A stretch of DNA of 64,000 nucleotides from Mangifera indica (GCF_011075055.1 NC_058154.1:930001-994000), one strand, 5' to 3'; counted from the stretch's first letter, positions 49,181-62,568 are shown. The notes: generated by a model from the sequence alone, not told the origin. Translations and numbers: made by a program.

Positions 49181-50264
49181 AGGAAAAATATATTAGACCA
49201 AGCTCAAACTGAGAATAAATGGATTTCTTTATGACCTACCAATCTGGAGGTCGTCTTCCAGTGACAGGCCATTGATCATAAGATCCACTTATAGTCAGAC
49301 ACCAAACTAGGTCGATTGATTAAAGTCAATGCGATCCTTTGATTAGCGCCACGAAATGTTTCGAGATTGGTTGCTACACGAGATGCTGCAGTACTCTCGA
49401 ATCAGATGATTACATACACCTTTGTTTATTAAATATCTAACTCCACATATTACGAGGATATATTTAGAGTAATGAACATGTAGTTAACATACATTCATAT
49501 GTTGTATTAGAGTAACAATAACAACTTTAACGTACGGGATTTGTCACTATATTTAGGTAAAGTCATTTAAACGCTCATAATTTTATTATATTATTTATAT
49601 CTTCGGTTAGATAATGTTGAGGCTACGGATATTTGTTACATTGATTATCTTACGTATTCATAGAGTTCTGAAAATCTAATCACATGTTGATATTTTTTTC
49701 ACTATTTTACCCATCTAAAAATACAAATTGATTAAAATAATATCATTTTGATTAATATATATTAAAACGGTATTATTTTATTTAATTTTTTACTTATCTA
49801 CATATTGAATGGAAACCAAAACTTAATTTAATTCAATAAAGTAATCAAATTCAAACTGAGTTCGAACTCAAACCCTTTTTAATGAACTGGGTTTAAACAA
49901 CTTTGAGCCCTATATGGCACGATCAACAAATTAGGGAAACTATTAAATATCTGTGTTGCATGTTCATCAAATCAAATTCTTCAAATTAATGAGAAATTTT
50001 GTTTATAGCAAAACAATTAATTCAAATGAAAGGAAAAATAAATATGCAAAATAATGCCAAGAATGTTCATTAAAAGGACAGACTAAATTAGGCAACCAAA
50101 TTGAAGTTATGTACATTGAATAAAAATGGCAAGAAACCACATTGAAGATCTTTCTATTTAATCAAGATTGTGAAAATCCTAACAAAATCTCTATGTGTAA
50201 TAAATTAAATTCCCCAAGAACTGTAAGCCTGAGCCTTGTTGTTGCATGTAAGTGATATGGCTCA

Positions 50265-50273
50265 TATATAAAT
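50265..50273 (+). promoter_or_regulatory. TATA box of the MBD gene
   Basis: tatataaat lies 65-73 bp upstream of the ATG at 50338, in good core-promoter position. Confidence 0.5.
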
Positions 50274-50337
50274 CATCTCTTCACTTTGGAAGCCATTAAC
50301 ATGTACTCAGTTTTCTGTTAAGCCTGAAATTGCCAAA

Positions 50338-51653
50338 ATGGAACTTGTGGAGAGCAGTTCAGCGGCATCTCATGGACTTGAGATAATAGAAGCCAAGCCC
50401 CTGACGATATTGGCTCCTATTAGAAGACGAAAATGTAGAAAAATTAACCCTCTGGAGTTAAAAGATGCGGCAGAAATGTATGGATTGCCGGAGGGATGGC
50501 GAGTCGAGCAACGAGCACGTATCAATGCCAAATACCATGGCAAAGTTGACAAGGTTGTTTCATGTATCCCTCAATTTCTTTTCATAAAACCTAGGAAGCA
50601 TGGAAACTGATCCCTTAGTGCTTTTCTTAAATGTCTCGAAACTGATACGAAATATTTTGAGAGTATTTCGGAAATATAAAAAAATTCAAAATGCATTTCA
50701 GGAAAGAAACTCATTTCTTTTCCTTATCATTTAATCAATTTCATATTTCACTCTCTATCACAATTTCAAACCCTAATTTTGAGGTTGTCTTTTCTCTTCT
50801 CTAGCGTGTTAAAATTCATCTCCCCTCTATCTCTGACTTTTCCAATTATCAAAGAACACTTGAAATATTGGTTTTGTCAGATTTGATAAATACTATTTAT
50901 ATAGTTGTCAGTTGATAAATCGATTTGGTTAAACACACACCTTATTGTTATTAAAAAAAATGTTTTTTTTGGTTAAAAAATACAAATTATTATTTTTTTA
51001 ATTAAATCTGTGTATACATTTTTCCGTGTTTTCCGTTACATTTTTCAAAAAATACGTTTCAATGTTTCTATTTCCATATTTCAACATTTTCGTCTCCATG
51101 CTATATATTATAAAACCATACAAGAAAAGCATCTTGATATATACTTTTATCCCAAGAGATTTTTCTGCTTTGAGATATATACTTTGTCATATTATCAGAA
51201 AATAATTTCCATTTACATGAACGAGCAGTATTTCTATGAGCCGGTGACATGGAAGCAATTCAGGTCACTAAAATCTGTTTTACTTTACTTGAGATGGAGG
51301 ATGCACCGAAACCAGCAAAAATCTGAGCCACCATCACACTTCCGCCCTTTCAGGGTGAGCTTGGTGCTTCTTTTTTTAATTCTTCTTCTTCTCTTTTGTA
51401 TGTTTTTACTGCATAAATGTATTTCATGTTGTACGTTTCACAGCGCTGGAACCAGGGATCAAGCAATGAACAAAGTCAAGAGAAGAAACGAGCTTCAGGC
51501 CTTAGCCTTGATGAATATCCACCGGAAAAAATAACATGGGTTCTTATGGACGATGAAAGGCAAGACTGGAGCCCATTTATTGAAGAAACAAAGGTTCCAG
51601 AGAAAGTGAAGCACTGTTGGGCTGAAACTTTTATGTTCATCAATGGTGTTTAA
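50338..51653 (+). CDS. Methyl-CpG-binding-domain (MBD) protein, 3 exons, 183 aa
   Basis: Exons 50338-50553, 51229-51354 and 51444-51653 join in phase (552 nt); intron 1 is 675 nt. The MBD lies at about residues 49-95: LPEGWRVEQRARINAKYHGK continues as VDKYFYEPVTWKQFRSLKSV, matching the MBD pattern LPxGW ... D.YY.P.TG..FRS. The Gly of the usual TG-K turn is replaced by W-K, which may alter methyl-DNA binding. The C-terminus is rich in Glu, Lys and Trp (RQDWSPFIEE, HCWAETF) and not recognised. A nuclear role in chromatin is inferred from the domain. Which Arabidopsis MBD it matches is uncertain. Confidence 0.82.
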
Positions 51654-52696
51654 TTTAGGAAGAAATCTCTTTAGTAATGCTTTAAGATGGCAATAAAACA
51701 TACAGAACTTGTAGCTTCTGAGTCTCCAATTTTATGATAATAAGTCCAGTAGGCCGTGTGTTACTGTAGTTACTTTCTTTCTCCATTTATCATTACTGGT
51801 TTTTTTCTTTTTTGGGTTATTTTGGTGGTGGTTTGCCATGGATGTTTCATATGACTCATTTGGAGCTTTTACGGATTTTTTCCATCAAATCAAACCAAAC
51901 CATTTAAAAATATTTTTTTTCAATTCAAATCAAACTATTTTGCAACTCAAACCAAATCGTAAATTTAAAAACAGTTCAATTAAATTAAACAGTTTAAACC
52001 ATGTTCTGCACACTCATAGGAGCTTTAAGACACTAAAGACTAAGTTCCAATCTGGGCTAACTCTTTCATGTTTGAAGCTTGCCAATGGTTGAGGGAGATG
52101 TGCTTTGACACGACTAACCGCTAATCACAAAATGCATATTTAAGACTAGATTTGACATTGGCCAACCTGAATAATGCCCAAATTGAGATTGAATCAAATC
52201 TAATTTTATTTTAGATTTTATTCAAATCAGTTCAAATTTCTATTGACTCAAACTTGACTCTTTTTTTGAAAACAAACCAAATCCTTGACACAAACTTGTC
52301 TAGATTGGTCTGAGCTAGAATCTACGAATTCGAATTCGAATAGATCATATCAAATCCAGTTATATGCATATATAGATATCCACTGGCATGCTATGTGATA
52401 CATTAGCAGTAGATGAACCATATAGAAACAGATCAAACCGCTTTCACATTATAACATCTTATCAAAACAGTAATGACAAGGAGAATGAAACATGATTGGA
52501 ATATAGTTATAACAGTAGACTTTAAAATAGAGCAGGTTCAGCTCATGCCACATTATATTCAATCCAGGCAGCAAGTAAAACGTCATTATAGTAATTATAA
52601 AGTTAGCGGAGAATTTCAAACATTAACGAACACCTGAACTAGCAAAGACATTACTGGCGCCATACAACATCACCGAATCTGTTTATCAGATCTTCC
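51654..52696. other. Spacer between convergent MBD and AS1 genes
   Basis: Contains the MBD and AS1 3' UTRs. About 52160-52350 is a degenerate repeat with ttcaaatttctattgactca and gaattcgaattcgaatag words. The frame at 51838-52092 is low complexity and not protein-like. Confidence 0.4.
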
Positions 52697-53758
52697 TCAC
52701 CGGCCATTGGGCTCCGCTAGCCGGGGCCGGCACCCCATCTGCTCAAGAAACTTGGTAAGATGCAGGTGCTTGGCAGCCCATTGCTCAGCCAATTTCTGCT
52801 CCTTGGCTTCTGCTTCCCTCCTCAGTCCAGCAATTTGTTCTCTGTATTCAGCTTCAATTCTATCCAAAGTAGCTCTCTGCTCTTCTCGAATAGCTTTCAC
52901 CTTCGCCTCTATCTCTTCCATTTTCTCCCTCCTTCGACATGCCTTCTCTGATTCCAGCTGCAACTCCAGCCTTCTCAACCTCCATGTTGCTTCCTTCTTA
53001 TGTGCTGCCCAAGCATGATGCCCTTCTTCCAACTCTCTGCAGCATTCCACCAGCTCAGTTATGAAGAGGTTCTCTCCATAAGAGGGAACTGAGCCATGAG
53101 GTGGCAAATTTCCGAGAACTAGAGAGGCACTATCTGGCCCCCTCTCAGGCTGCAGCCATGGGATTGTAGGAGTAGTTGCCACTGTTGAGGGAGACAGAGA
53201 CAGAGTTATAGAAGGTGATGGTGGCCTGACAGTGGAGGATCCATTGGAATTTGAAAGCCAGGGGGGTAGCAAAGTTGAAGGGGTAGGAGAGTCAGTGTGA
53301 AGAAACCCTGCATTTGAAGCAGCCATGACAAATGCACCGCCTTTCACTAGCTTCTCCGCAAAAGTCTCTAGAATCTGATCGTACTTGCGCTCTTCAATTG
53401 GATTAACTGGAGTGCTGTTATCCTTCTGTTCCCTCTGCTGCTTCTCTTTGAACACTTCCCACCACTTACCAAGTCTCTTAGCAGTGCGGCCAGGGACTTC
53501 AGCTGCAATTTTCTTCCACTTGTTGCCGTGTTTGGCCTGAAGACGGATGACAAGATGCTGCTCCTCTTCAGTAAGAGATCCCTTCTTGATGCCTGGTTTG
53601 AGGTAGTTCTTCCACCTTTCTAAGCACGATTTTGCGTCCCTGTTTAGGGGTGTGTTCATGCGCTGTGATACAAGGCTCCACTCCCTTGGGCCATATTGCT
53701 TTACATAAGCACATAATAAAGCATCCTCTTCAGCTTTCCAACGCTGTCTCTCCTTCAT
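52697..53758 (-). CDS. AS1: ASYMMETRIC LEAVES1/PHANTASTICA MYB-domain factor, 353 aa
   Basis: A single-exon coding region, as in known AS1 genes. The two MYB repeats occupy about residues 1-105: [20 protein letters not shown], then [36 protein letters not shown] and [17 protein letters not shown]. The middle is Pro/Ser-rich ([14 protein letters not shown]). The C-terminus has a Glu/Arg coiled coil, [20 protein letters not shown] onward to [13 protein letters not shown]1 with AS2 represses KNOX genes in leaf primordia and sets leaf polarity. The start is the ATG at 53758 because MKERQRW is the conserved family start; a TTG 12 nt upstream is not used. An acceptor at 53809 (aatatttcag) suggests a leader intron. 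No defects are seen. Confidence 0.97.
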   Translation of the reverse strand: MKERQRWKAEEDALLCAYVKQYGPREWSLVSQRMNTPLNRDAKSCLERWKNYLKPGIKKGSLTEEEQHLVIRLQAKHGNKWKKIAAEVPGRTAKRLGKWWEVFKEKQQREQKDNSTPVNPIEERKYDQILETFAEKLVKGGAFVMAASNAGFLHTDSPTPSTLLPPWLSNSNGSSTVRPPSPSITLSLSPSTVATTPTIPWLQPERGPDSASLVLGNLPPHGSVPSYGENLFITELVECCRELEEGHHAWAAHKKEATWRLRRLELQLESEKACRRREKMEEIEAKVKAIREEQRATLDRIEAEYREQIAGLRREAEAKEQKLAEQWAAKHLHLTKFLEQMGCRPRLAEPNGR

Positions 53759-53801
53759 TTCCAGGTGCAAACACCACTGCCCATTGCGTTAAGCTCTTCA
53801 T
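53755..53801 (-). promoter_or_regulatory. Upstream ORFs in the AS1 leader
   Basis: If the leader exon starts at 53808 (after the ttcag acceptor), two AUGs precede the AS1 start. The first, at 53801, opens a 23-codon frame reading [15 protein letters not shown] that runs past the AS1 start codon in another frame. The second, at 53784, encodes nine residues (MGSGVCTWK) and its TGA stop at 53757-53755 overlaps the AS1 ATG as ATGA. Both could lower AS1 translation. Listed positions cover the first AUG to the second stop. Confidence 0.5.
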
Positions 53802-53808
53802 AATGTAT

Positions 53809-56800
53809 CTGAAATATTATTGCAAGTCAGCCACCATGGCATCACATATAGTGTAAAAGCACAACAATACAAGGAAGAGAAGTTTCCCTGTATGAAAAAA
53901 GGAAGCAGTACAGTCTAAAATATAAAAATAAAGCGAGAAAATGTCCATGTAAAACTGTCACAACCTAAAAACCTAAATAAAAAGCTATTTCAGCTCTGGC
54001 TCTGCACAGACCATTTAGTAAGAATATGGATCAACTAATAAGACTTAAAATGGAGGCAGCAAATGCAAGCTCCTAAACGAACTAGTCAAATAATTTTCCA
54101 AGATTCATCATATTCTCAGTCACACCCACAATATGAAAAAATAAATAAAAGTTTACTAAAAGGCTCCACAGAGTTTCATGGAATCCTTGAAAAAAGGAAA
54201 GCAATCAGGAAATCTATAGATACCCAATAACATTAGATGACTAATATCGAACATCAATTAATATAGAAAGACCAGCTTTTCTTCATATGATGAGGCAGGA
54301 ATTGACAAAAAATAGCCCATACAGTCATTGGTCGACTATGAAATCACAATTCAATTAAAAAAGGCAATCACAATTCAATTAAAGGTACATAAGATAACTT
54401 TCAGTCCACCAAGCTTTAAAGATAAAACTGGTTTCAACCATTTGAGTTTGAAAGAAGATGTGTTTATTCTTTAATTTCCTCTAAGAAATTGACAAAATTG
54501 CTAGTACATCATGAAAGACATAAGGAGACTACATATAAAAAAGAACACTAACTAATTCAACTTCGCATTGAACTAATGACCCAATTCCAAAACGAACCGT
54601 GAACACAATTGGAAAACAGAGTTCACAAGATTTCCTACATTGCTAATTACATTAAGAACTCAACTCCCAACTTCTGAAATCTAAAACACTACTCAGTACA
54701 CCCAGGATAAATATCACTACTGGTATCCACTATAAATTATGAAACAAGATCATATTCCCGAGGGAATTGCTCTCCTACCTGGAGCAAAACCTGGGTAACA
54801 AGATTGGAAATAAAAAATTTCAGTTATCATATCATTGAAACTAAATAAAAATCTTACAGAGTCTCATTTAAACGAAAACACAGTGATTGATAATGTTTCA
54901 AATTTGATGTCACAGGGGCCATGAACATGGTGTTACTCTTACACAATTCTTGTATATCAGAAACTCACCAAATGGTGCATATAAAATCGATAAGGGCCAC
55001 TAATCCGAAAAAATTTATCAAGGAAGATAAAGTAATTGTATCATAAAACATGATTTTATGGCTCTTCAAATTTGAACATTAAGATGCAAGCATAAAGTTG
55101 ATCTTATAAGCTGTGACCAGCAGGGATAAGATTCACAAAGCTTAATTGTTTTCCTGACAGAAACATGATTTTCACTGCACAAAACCATATGCTTCCATTA
55201 AGGAAACGAGGAATTCCAAAACAAATGATAAAAAAATTAAAATCAATCATCCAATAGTGAGAAGTAAAGTCTACTTTAAGAAATAAGAACGGATCAATTA
55301 CCCACAAAATTAAAATAATATAAGCATGAATAAACAATTAAAAAAAAGATTAAGCAAGTAATGATGCATTAAGAAATAAGAACGTGTAAATTCATGCAAA
55401 TGTTATTTGAGTAAACGAAATCTAAAACTCACCACTTCTTTATAGAGGGAATTTCTTGAAATTAAAAAATATTTCACTCAAAACAAAAAAAAAATCATCC
55501 CTTTTCTCAGCAACATAGAGAGACCGATATGAAAGATAAATACCTAAACGCATCAGAATAATATTATTATTAGCTTGTACATAACAGAAGGAAAACAAAC
55601 TCACGTTTCTTGAATTCAAATGTTGAAAATCCAACTGTGTACTCTTCGCATCTCCATCTAACTTCTTCAATGAAACAGAGGAAATAAATTAACAAAGAAA
55701 AACAAATACACAATCCAGACACGGCAAAAGACTGTAATCAACCCTAGAGAGATGTATAAAACAAATAAGACTACAGAGAGAGAACGGACAAAGAAGAGAC
55801 TAAAGAGTACTCAAAAAATGGCAAAAAAACAGAAACCAGGTTAACTTAATTTAACCCAAATATTAGAGTGAAGTGAAAAATATAAAACACTAAACAGAGT
55901 AACTGAGAACAGTGATTTTCAAAGAGAAATCAGACAAATGGAGTGGAAAAGGAGAGCACGCGAATGAGAAAGAAAAGAAAAGAAAGCAATGACATCTACA
56001 CAGAATGTTATGTCGTCAACTCAGCTCTCGTTGATGCTCATTGTTCATGGTGCCTACAGTAACACTCTCCTACCTCAACGCTTTCTCTCTAGTACTCTAC
56101 TGCTCATAAATAACTTTATAAGCTAAAGCTAGAGCAATGAACGGTAATTTGCATCAATGAACAAGCGGCGTACACTCGATTTCAGCGCCTAAAATGCGCC
56201 TCCTTCGCGGTCTTTGTTTTCTTTCTGTTTTTGCTTTCTTCTACAACGATGCCACGTCATCAATCCTGAATACAATTAAAGTTTATTACATATTTAATTT
56301 TAAAAATAATCGGGGCGAATATTCGGTTGGACGGTTACTATATTTGGATCCGGTAACTGAACTTCACTTGGCCACACCTGAGGCAGTGAATTGTGGTACG
56401 GCGAATTATTAATCGGGGACCGGGACGCGTCTTCCAAGTGTCATCTAGTCGATTGGGTGAGGTTTCTTTCACCAACTCACGGTTCGGACCCGATCAGGGT
56501 TGATCCAATTTGAAAATTTGATTTAATTCAGTTTAAATTAATAAAGAGTTTAGCTCACAGATCTAGAAAATGTTTAATTTAATTTATATTTAATTCATAA
56601 TTTAATTTAAATTATATTATAATTATCAAAATAATATTATTTTAAATATTATTATATAAAATCACATTATTTTTTTAATAAATTATAAATTTTAATCGTA
56701 AATTTGACACATGATCTCAAGTTAATAATAAAGCAAATCATTTTTATTTAAATTTAAATTCAAATTATTTTTAATTTTGATTCATTAAATTTAATTCAAA

Positions 56801-57099
56801 TTATTTTTCTTTCAAACTAAAAAATATTAAATTTGACTCATTTGAATTCATCTCTACACAAACCATACACCCAGTAGTCCCCCTAGGAAATCCTCCTTAA
56901 TGTTAATTAATCAGAATTTATTCACTTAATCACCATTTTAAATAAGGATTAACAGAGGTCATGATTGGTCAAAGCGGTAAAACTATGGACCAACCAGGGC
57001 GCACAATAGCAAAACAGCGCTAGACACGGCAATAATGACACAAGTTTAACTTATTGATGCCAGGATCTGACCGTCCGTTTTACAAGTATTAAAAAAAAG
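53809..57099. other. Probable AS1 leader intron and promoter
   Basis: About 2 kb of AT-rich intron-like sequence upstream of the 53809 acceptor, then a purine-rich stretch near 55765-55990 (agagagagaacggac, gagaaagaaaagaaaagaaag) that is likely close to the transcription start. The donor is not fixed. A frame at 56194-56412 has no recognisable protein. The promoter probably continues to about 57 kb. Confidence 0.4.
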
Positions 57100-57540
57100 T
57101 TGACCATTAAAAAAATTCTGATTCCACGACTTCACCATCGGTGAAGGCAGCGACAGTAGTTGTTTCTTCAGCCTATTGAGCAGCAGGTTGAACCCTAGGA
57201 ACCAATCGGATTCGACCACCGCCGTGACGCTCCCGGCTGGAACATTGAACAGTGTAGTTTCTATTTTTATGATCTGTTACTTTCTGATGTCGGCACAGAT
57301 TTGAAAATTTTTAATTGTAATAGAGGAAAAAGAGAGTCGGGTGGGAAGATGCAGTTGAGTTAGGGCGGATGGGGGACTGCAGTCCGCGTTTCACGGCACA
57401 AGGAGACGAGTGTGATGTTGACACGACGATCTGCTTGTAGTCAGAGGCCCTTGCAGGTTTTCTCAGTGATACGTTACGTCGGTTTTCTGATTCTCCCTTC
57501 TCGTTTTTTACGTGGTGGGACAGCTACTTTTACGTAAAAG
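57100..57540. other. GC-moderate island without an open frame
   Basis: Stands out in AT-rich DNA, with words such as gattcgaccaccgccgtgac and gactgcagtccgcgtttcac. No frame of useful length was found on either strand. It could be a gene relic, an unannotated leader exon or a non-coding transcript. I cannot choose. Confidence 0.35.
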
Positions 57541-60500
57541 TTTATTACGTATCTTAATTGTTTTAATTTAAATATCTAGTTTTATTAATAATTTTTTTTA
57601 TAAAATATAAAACAATTTAATCATAAAAAATAATAAAACAAACTTTTGTCTCACTCTATTATTTTTATTATAGTATTTAAATAATATATTATATTATATA
57701 TTTTAATTTTATATATTATATATTAAATATTATATCATAACATATAATATAATTTTTAAAAAATAAAATAATAACAAATTTAATTAATATATTATCATTT
57801 AAAAAAATATTATAAATATGTTAAAATTTTTCATATGTATTTTTATTATATTATTATTTTATTTAAAATATATATATTTGTATCAATAATATTATTATAT
57901 TGTATAATATGTCATTTGTATCATATTAGTTTAATACATTTTATAAGACGTATTATTTTACATTTGTATCGTATCATATCATAAAATATATATAATGCAT
58001 TATAGAATATTGATAACTATAATTTTTATTTTATACAAATATTGATATTCAAGTTCAAATTTTAATTTAAAAAATTATTTTTTTCTGTTGTTATCAAACA
58101 ACCCAATATGATATGGGTTTTTTATCGGGTCAAACTAAACTACGAATTGGGGTGTTTTGGTTAATTAGGTCACAAACTAATTTAATCCAATTGTTAAAAC
58201 AATCTTTTTAACAAATTGTTCTCATTTTGTTTAGTAGGTAGCAATTTGATCAACTAATTCGATTCAATTTTTAAAATCGGTCTACAAACCATCCTTGTTT
58301 TGTGAAATAGGTGGAGACTTGGTTGGTTGGATTAATTGGTCACTAGCTTTTAAAACCGTATTATCCTGTTGATAAGAATAAATAAACAATTGTTTATGAT
58401 ACGTAAGTAAGAAAAAAATTTATTACGTTTCCCTTCTAAGACACCAAAATAGATTTACCTTCTATTATTGATGTATCCTATATAAGCTTATTAATCATTT
58501 TATTGAATCGAATCTGATTTGTTCATGTTTGAATTCGATTCATTAAAATTTTTTAATAAAATCATATATATATATATATTTTATATAAAAATTATATATT
58601 ATTATATAATTGAATAATTTTGAATTAAAAATAAAATAACATATAATTATATGATAACACATAATCTGTATATCTAAATATATATATTAAAAAATATATA
58701 CATATAATATTGAAGTATTTTACCATTGGGGTATTTTATCTTTCTATTCTTTTTAAGTGACGGAAAGATTTTATTTAAATTAAATTTTTATATTAAGACC
58801 AAATCAATAATATTAAATCATTATTTTTGTGAGATTAAATTAACCATATTAAATAAAATAGATTTTAAATTTAATGATTAATTTATATAATTATTAAATT
58901 ATATAAGTTAATAATTTGATTTTAATATATTATTAAAAAATTTAAATTTATATTTTTTAACCTAAAATCTATTTTTTTTATTAATTCATCTATATGTTGT
59001 GGTTAATATTTTACTTTTTTGGGTGTAATTAGAGTTGTCAAATTCTAATAAAGGAAAAGGACGGAAGCTAAATGTGGTAAGAAAGAATGACAGAAGGGTA
59101 TCTTTGGAATAATAAAAAGAGTGATTTGACATATCAATCCTATTGTAAAATTGAGGGAGATCCTGGTCCTCTAAAAAGACAAAGCTTTTATGGCAGTGAC
59201 TGGGAGACTTCAATTTCAATTGCCTAGGCAGTAAAACGTATCCCAATCCTAGTACCCTTCTCATTTAAACGACATCGTTTGACTTTAGCCTAAAATAAAA
59301 TTGACACCACAAAATCCCAGGAAAGGATAAAAAGTAAGGTAAATTATTATACAGTACAAAAAAAGCCTGCAAATTTCATAGGGATCGGTGAGATGGGATC
59401 TGGGAGAGATGGGTGTAAGAGAAAGGAAAAATCGGGGCCCAAGACATAAATTAAGTGTTAAAAGAGGGGGGTTTTTAGGTGAGAGTTATATAATTTTAAA
59501 TTTTTATGGGGGTAATATTTATAATTAAATTTTTTATTTATATAATTTAATAATTATTAAGTAATTATTAAATCAAAGTTTGATATATTTGGTACAATTG
59601 ATTTTGGCTTAAAAGAATAATTTAATTCAAATATAAAAAAATTTATATTTTTATAGATATTTATATTATTTTTTTAAATAATGATATGTTAATTATATTT
59701 TTTAATTATTTTTATTAATATTTTATTAATATTTTTCTTAAAAATTGTATCGTACGATATTTGATATACAATATATAAAATTAAATTTTTTATACACAAT
59801 TTAACTATCATAAATGATTTAATTTAGATAAAATTTTTCGTTACCAAGGGAAAATTAAAAATCAGAGCCTCTAGTTTGAACCAGTGGGTCTGGTCTGACC
59901 TATCCGAGCGTGAACCATGTTTCTCAACTCAACCCAATCAAAACCTGGTTCGGTAAAGGGGAAACATCCCTTATTACCTTAACCCAAATTTATACTACAA
60001 GGCAGCTTCACAGCCCCGTCCTTGTTCTGGGTTTAAGGCACAGCTCCTTCACTTGCGAGCCACTGTTTCAACTCCCTTGCTAAGAACCCAAAGAACATCA
60101 AGGATTTTTTTATTTTTAAAGATTCGTTATAGGAACAGTTATAAGTACTGTTTTGAAAATCTGCCGTTGGATCAGGACCGGTTCAATCATGGTTCACACC
60201 GAGCTCAAGCCTTAGGCTTAACCTTTCCATAAGTTGGGAAGCACCGCCAAGACTAACCATGTTTGTTCTATTATTTTAGCACCTTGTGAATCGATACGAT
60301 GTGCGTGCGCACATCACCAAACTAAGTTCATTTTTATATTAATATAATTGAGATTTTATACTTAATTAGTAAATTTAGAAATTGTTTTTAATATTATTTT
60401 TAATATATATTTAAACATTTTATCAAGAGTTATCCATCAATTAAACTGGATTACCTCTTTCACTAAATTAAGGTAAAAATTATTTTTAATATTATTTTTA

Positions 60501-60930
60501 ATATATATTTGTAATGTTGGCCTTGTTGTATTGGTTGGATGGATGAATTTGAAATATAGTGACCAGATCTATAATTACTATATTAAGTAAGTCAGAGTTT
60601 TACAAACATAATAAAAGTTTGAACCCAAACATTCTCTTTAAAAATTCTAATATTTTATCAGTTTTACTAACCCATGAGGTCAAATTAGTGATGTTGTGTG
60701 TACCAAAATTTGAACATCTAATTGAATACTCATATAATGTGTTATTATTTAATTTAATGTTACTTTATATTTAATTTAAAATCTTTGTATTATATAATGA
60801 TATATCATTTCAATACCCAATTAAATATTCAAAATTGGGTATACATAATTTTATTGTAAAAATATTCACCCACAGATATTGCTTATGAAATTTGGCCACA
60901 TAATGAGCTCGGTTGTGATGGCTATGGATA
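57541..60930. other. AT-rich gene-poor region
   Basis: No supportable gene. Includes AT-rich degenerate repeats (57700-58015 and 59686-59806, with tgtatcgtacgatatttgat), a MITE-like stretch at 58563-58708 ending tacatataatattg, and subfamily B-like sequence at 60685-60857 ending atacataattttattg. The minus frame 58986-59264 is not recognised. A GC-moderate patch at 59870-60290 has no open frame. Confidence 0.4.
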
Positions 60931-61100
60931 TAAGTAATGTTATGCGTATTTACTTTGAACATATAAATGAGTATATACTTATATGTGTCATCATATAATT
61001 GAATATTATTTTATCTTTAATTTAAAATTATTCAATCATACGAAAATATATATTAAATATATTTATTTATATATTCAAAATAAATATATTATTGGACCTG
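60931..61100. mobile_element. MITE family A, partial copy
   Basis: The left end taagtaatgttatgcgtatt matches family A, as do atgtgtcatcatataattga and the spaced aatttaaaattattcaat core. The right end is diverged beyond recognition, so no target duplication could be defined. Confidence 0.5.
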
Positions 61101-61299
61101 GTTTTGCTAAGCCCAAATTAGGTAAAGGCTTCTTCTCAGGCTGGATTAGAAGCCTATATTACACATACAGCTAATTATGAGAAGGACAAAGCTAAGCCCA
61201 GAATTGAGTGCAATGGGACAGAAAATAAAATGCTCCCAACCTCAATTTTTTTTATTAATTTTTGACAACGTTGGAACCTAAATTTTGCTGGATGTCAGT

Positions 61300-61680
61300 T
61301 GAAGATTCGAATCGAGTCAAACTTCCATTTGAGTTAACTCAAGTTTGACATAATTTGAAAGAGTTGAATTCAAGTCTAAACTTAAGATCAATGAGAATCC
61401 TTTAAATCAATTCAAGTTTCACTTAGTTTGAAATAAATCATACTTGAGTTCCACTGTAATATTATTATTGTGAATATTAGTAGAAACGATATTATTTTAA
61501 TTAATTTAAATAAAATTTGTTCAAGTTTATAAATTTAGAAAATTGTACACTTCTAAACTTGTCTTCAAACTTGAGCTTGATAATGTAAAATTCTTAAACT
61601 CAAATTTGAACTTGATCTCATCTAAACCAAACTCATTTAAATCTATTCGAGCTTGAATCTACTTAATTTAGTCATGATGA
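61300..61680. repeat. Degenerate inverted repeat with gagtcaaac/tcgagctt words
   Basis: Starts near gattcgaatcgagtcaaac and ends near attcgagcttgaatctac, which are roughly complementary. A central aacgatattattttaatt matches the centre of the 63420-63718 element. Boundaries are approximate. Confidence 0.45.
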
Positions 61681-62504
61681 CACTGAAAAGTGGAAAAATG
61701 CTCTTGTCAATTCAACTCCACCAAAATTAAATATGGGAAGTCCAAATTCAAAATTATCCCGTGAAAGATTAAAAACTGAAACACCCATTCATACGCTAAT
61801 TGTTATCTAAATTTTTAGTTAAAAATAGGGATAAAATTGTTATTTTGCCCATAAACCTTAAAACCTAAAAAATTCATATTATTTTCCCCATTTGTTTAGA
61901 AAACTTACATTTATCTCTCGTAATTAAACTTTGAAAAATTCACTTTTTCACTCTTTTCAAATTTCATTTTTGGTGACTTAAAGAACCGACTAGTGATCGG
62001 GAAGAAGCGAAGGTCATATTCGACTATGGAAGACCTTTTGTTGTCTGGATTTGGATAACAAAGTATCATTAAGATAAAAAAGACTCAACGAAGGATAACT
62101 TTTCATTGTCCTTTGTCGTCTTGTTTGAATGACTATCCTTCATCGTCCATCGTAGTTGATTGAAAGATGGGTGAAAAACGTTGGACGTTGGTCTAAATGA
62201 TAATGGTTGGGGAAGGAAACAAACTCTATGGGTGAAATCTAAATTTTTTAAATTTTGAGAATTAATTGAGGTGTTAGTTTTTAAAATCTAAAGGAAAATA
62301 ATCTAAATTTCAAATTTTTAAGATTTATAAGTAAAATGATGATCTTACTCTTACCTTTAACTAAAAATTTCGATAGCTGTTAGTCTATGAGTAAATGTTT
62401 AGATTATTCATCTATTATGGGTATGATTTTAAAATTAAACTAAAATTTAGGTAGAAAATAATATTTTTCCCATAATGATATGTGTATATTTTTTTATATA
62501 ATTA

Positions 62505-62568
<64 letters not shown>

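Larger units (their letters stand above)
48785..50337. other. Divergent intergenic region between PRT6 and the MBD gene
   Basis: Holds the PRT6 leader and promoter, with a G-box at 49175. A GC-moderate stretch 49050-49400 has no clear coding frame. A degenerate repeat with ttgattaaaataatatcattttg words is at about 49730-49910, followed by AT-rich DNA and the MBD core promoter. Confidence 0.4.

Noticed and set aside
49050..49400. GC-moderate stretch between PRT6 and MBD as a possible gene
   Set aside because: No frame of useful length or splice-consistent exon chain could be found.
51010..51534. 174-codon plus-strand frame in the MBD locus
   Set aside because: It reads through intron 1 sequence; only the 51229-51354 part in this frame is a real exon.
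58986..59264. 92-codon minus-strand frame
   Set aside because: No recognisable domain, no splice partners and AT-rich repeat surroundings.
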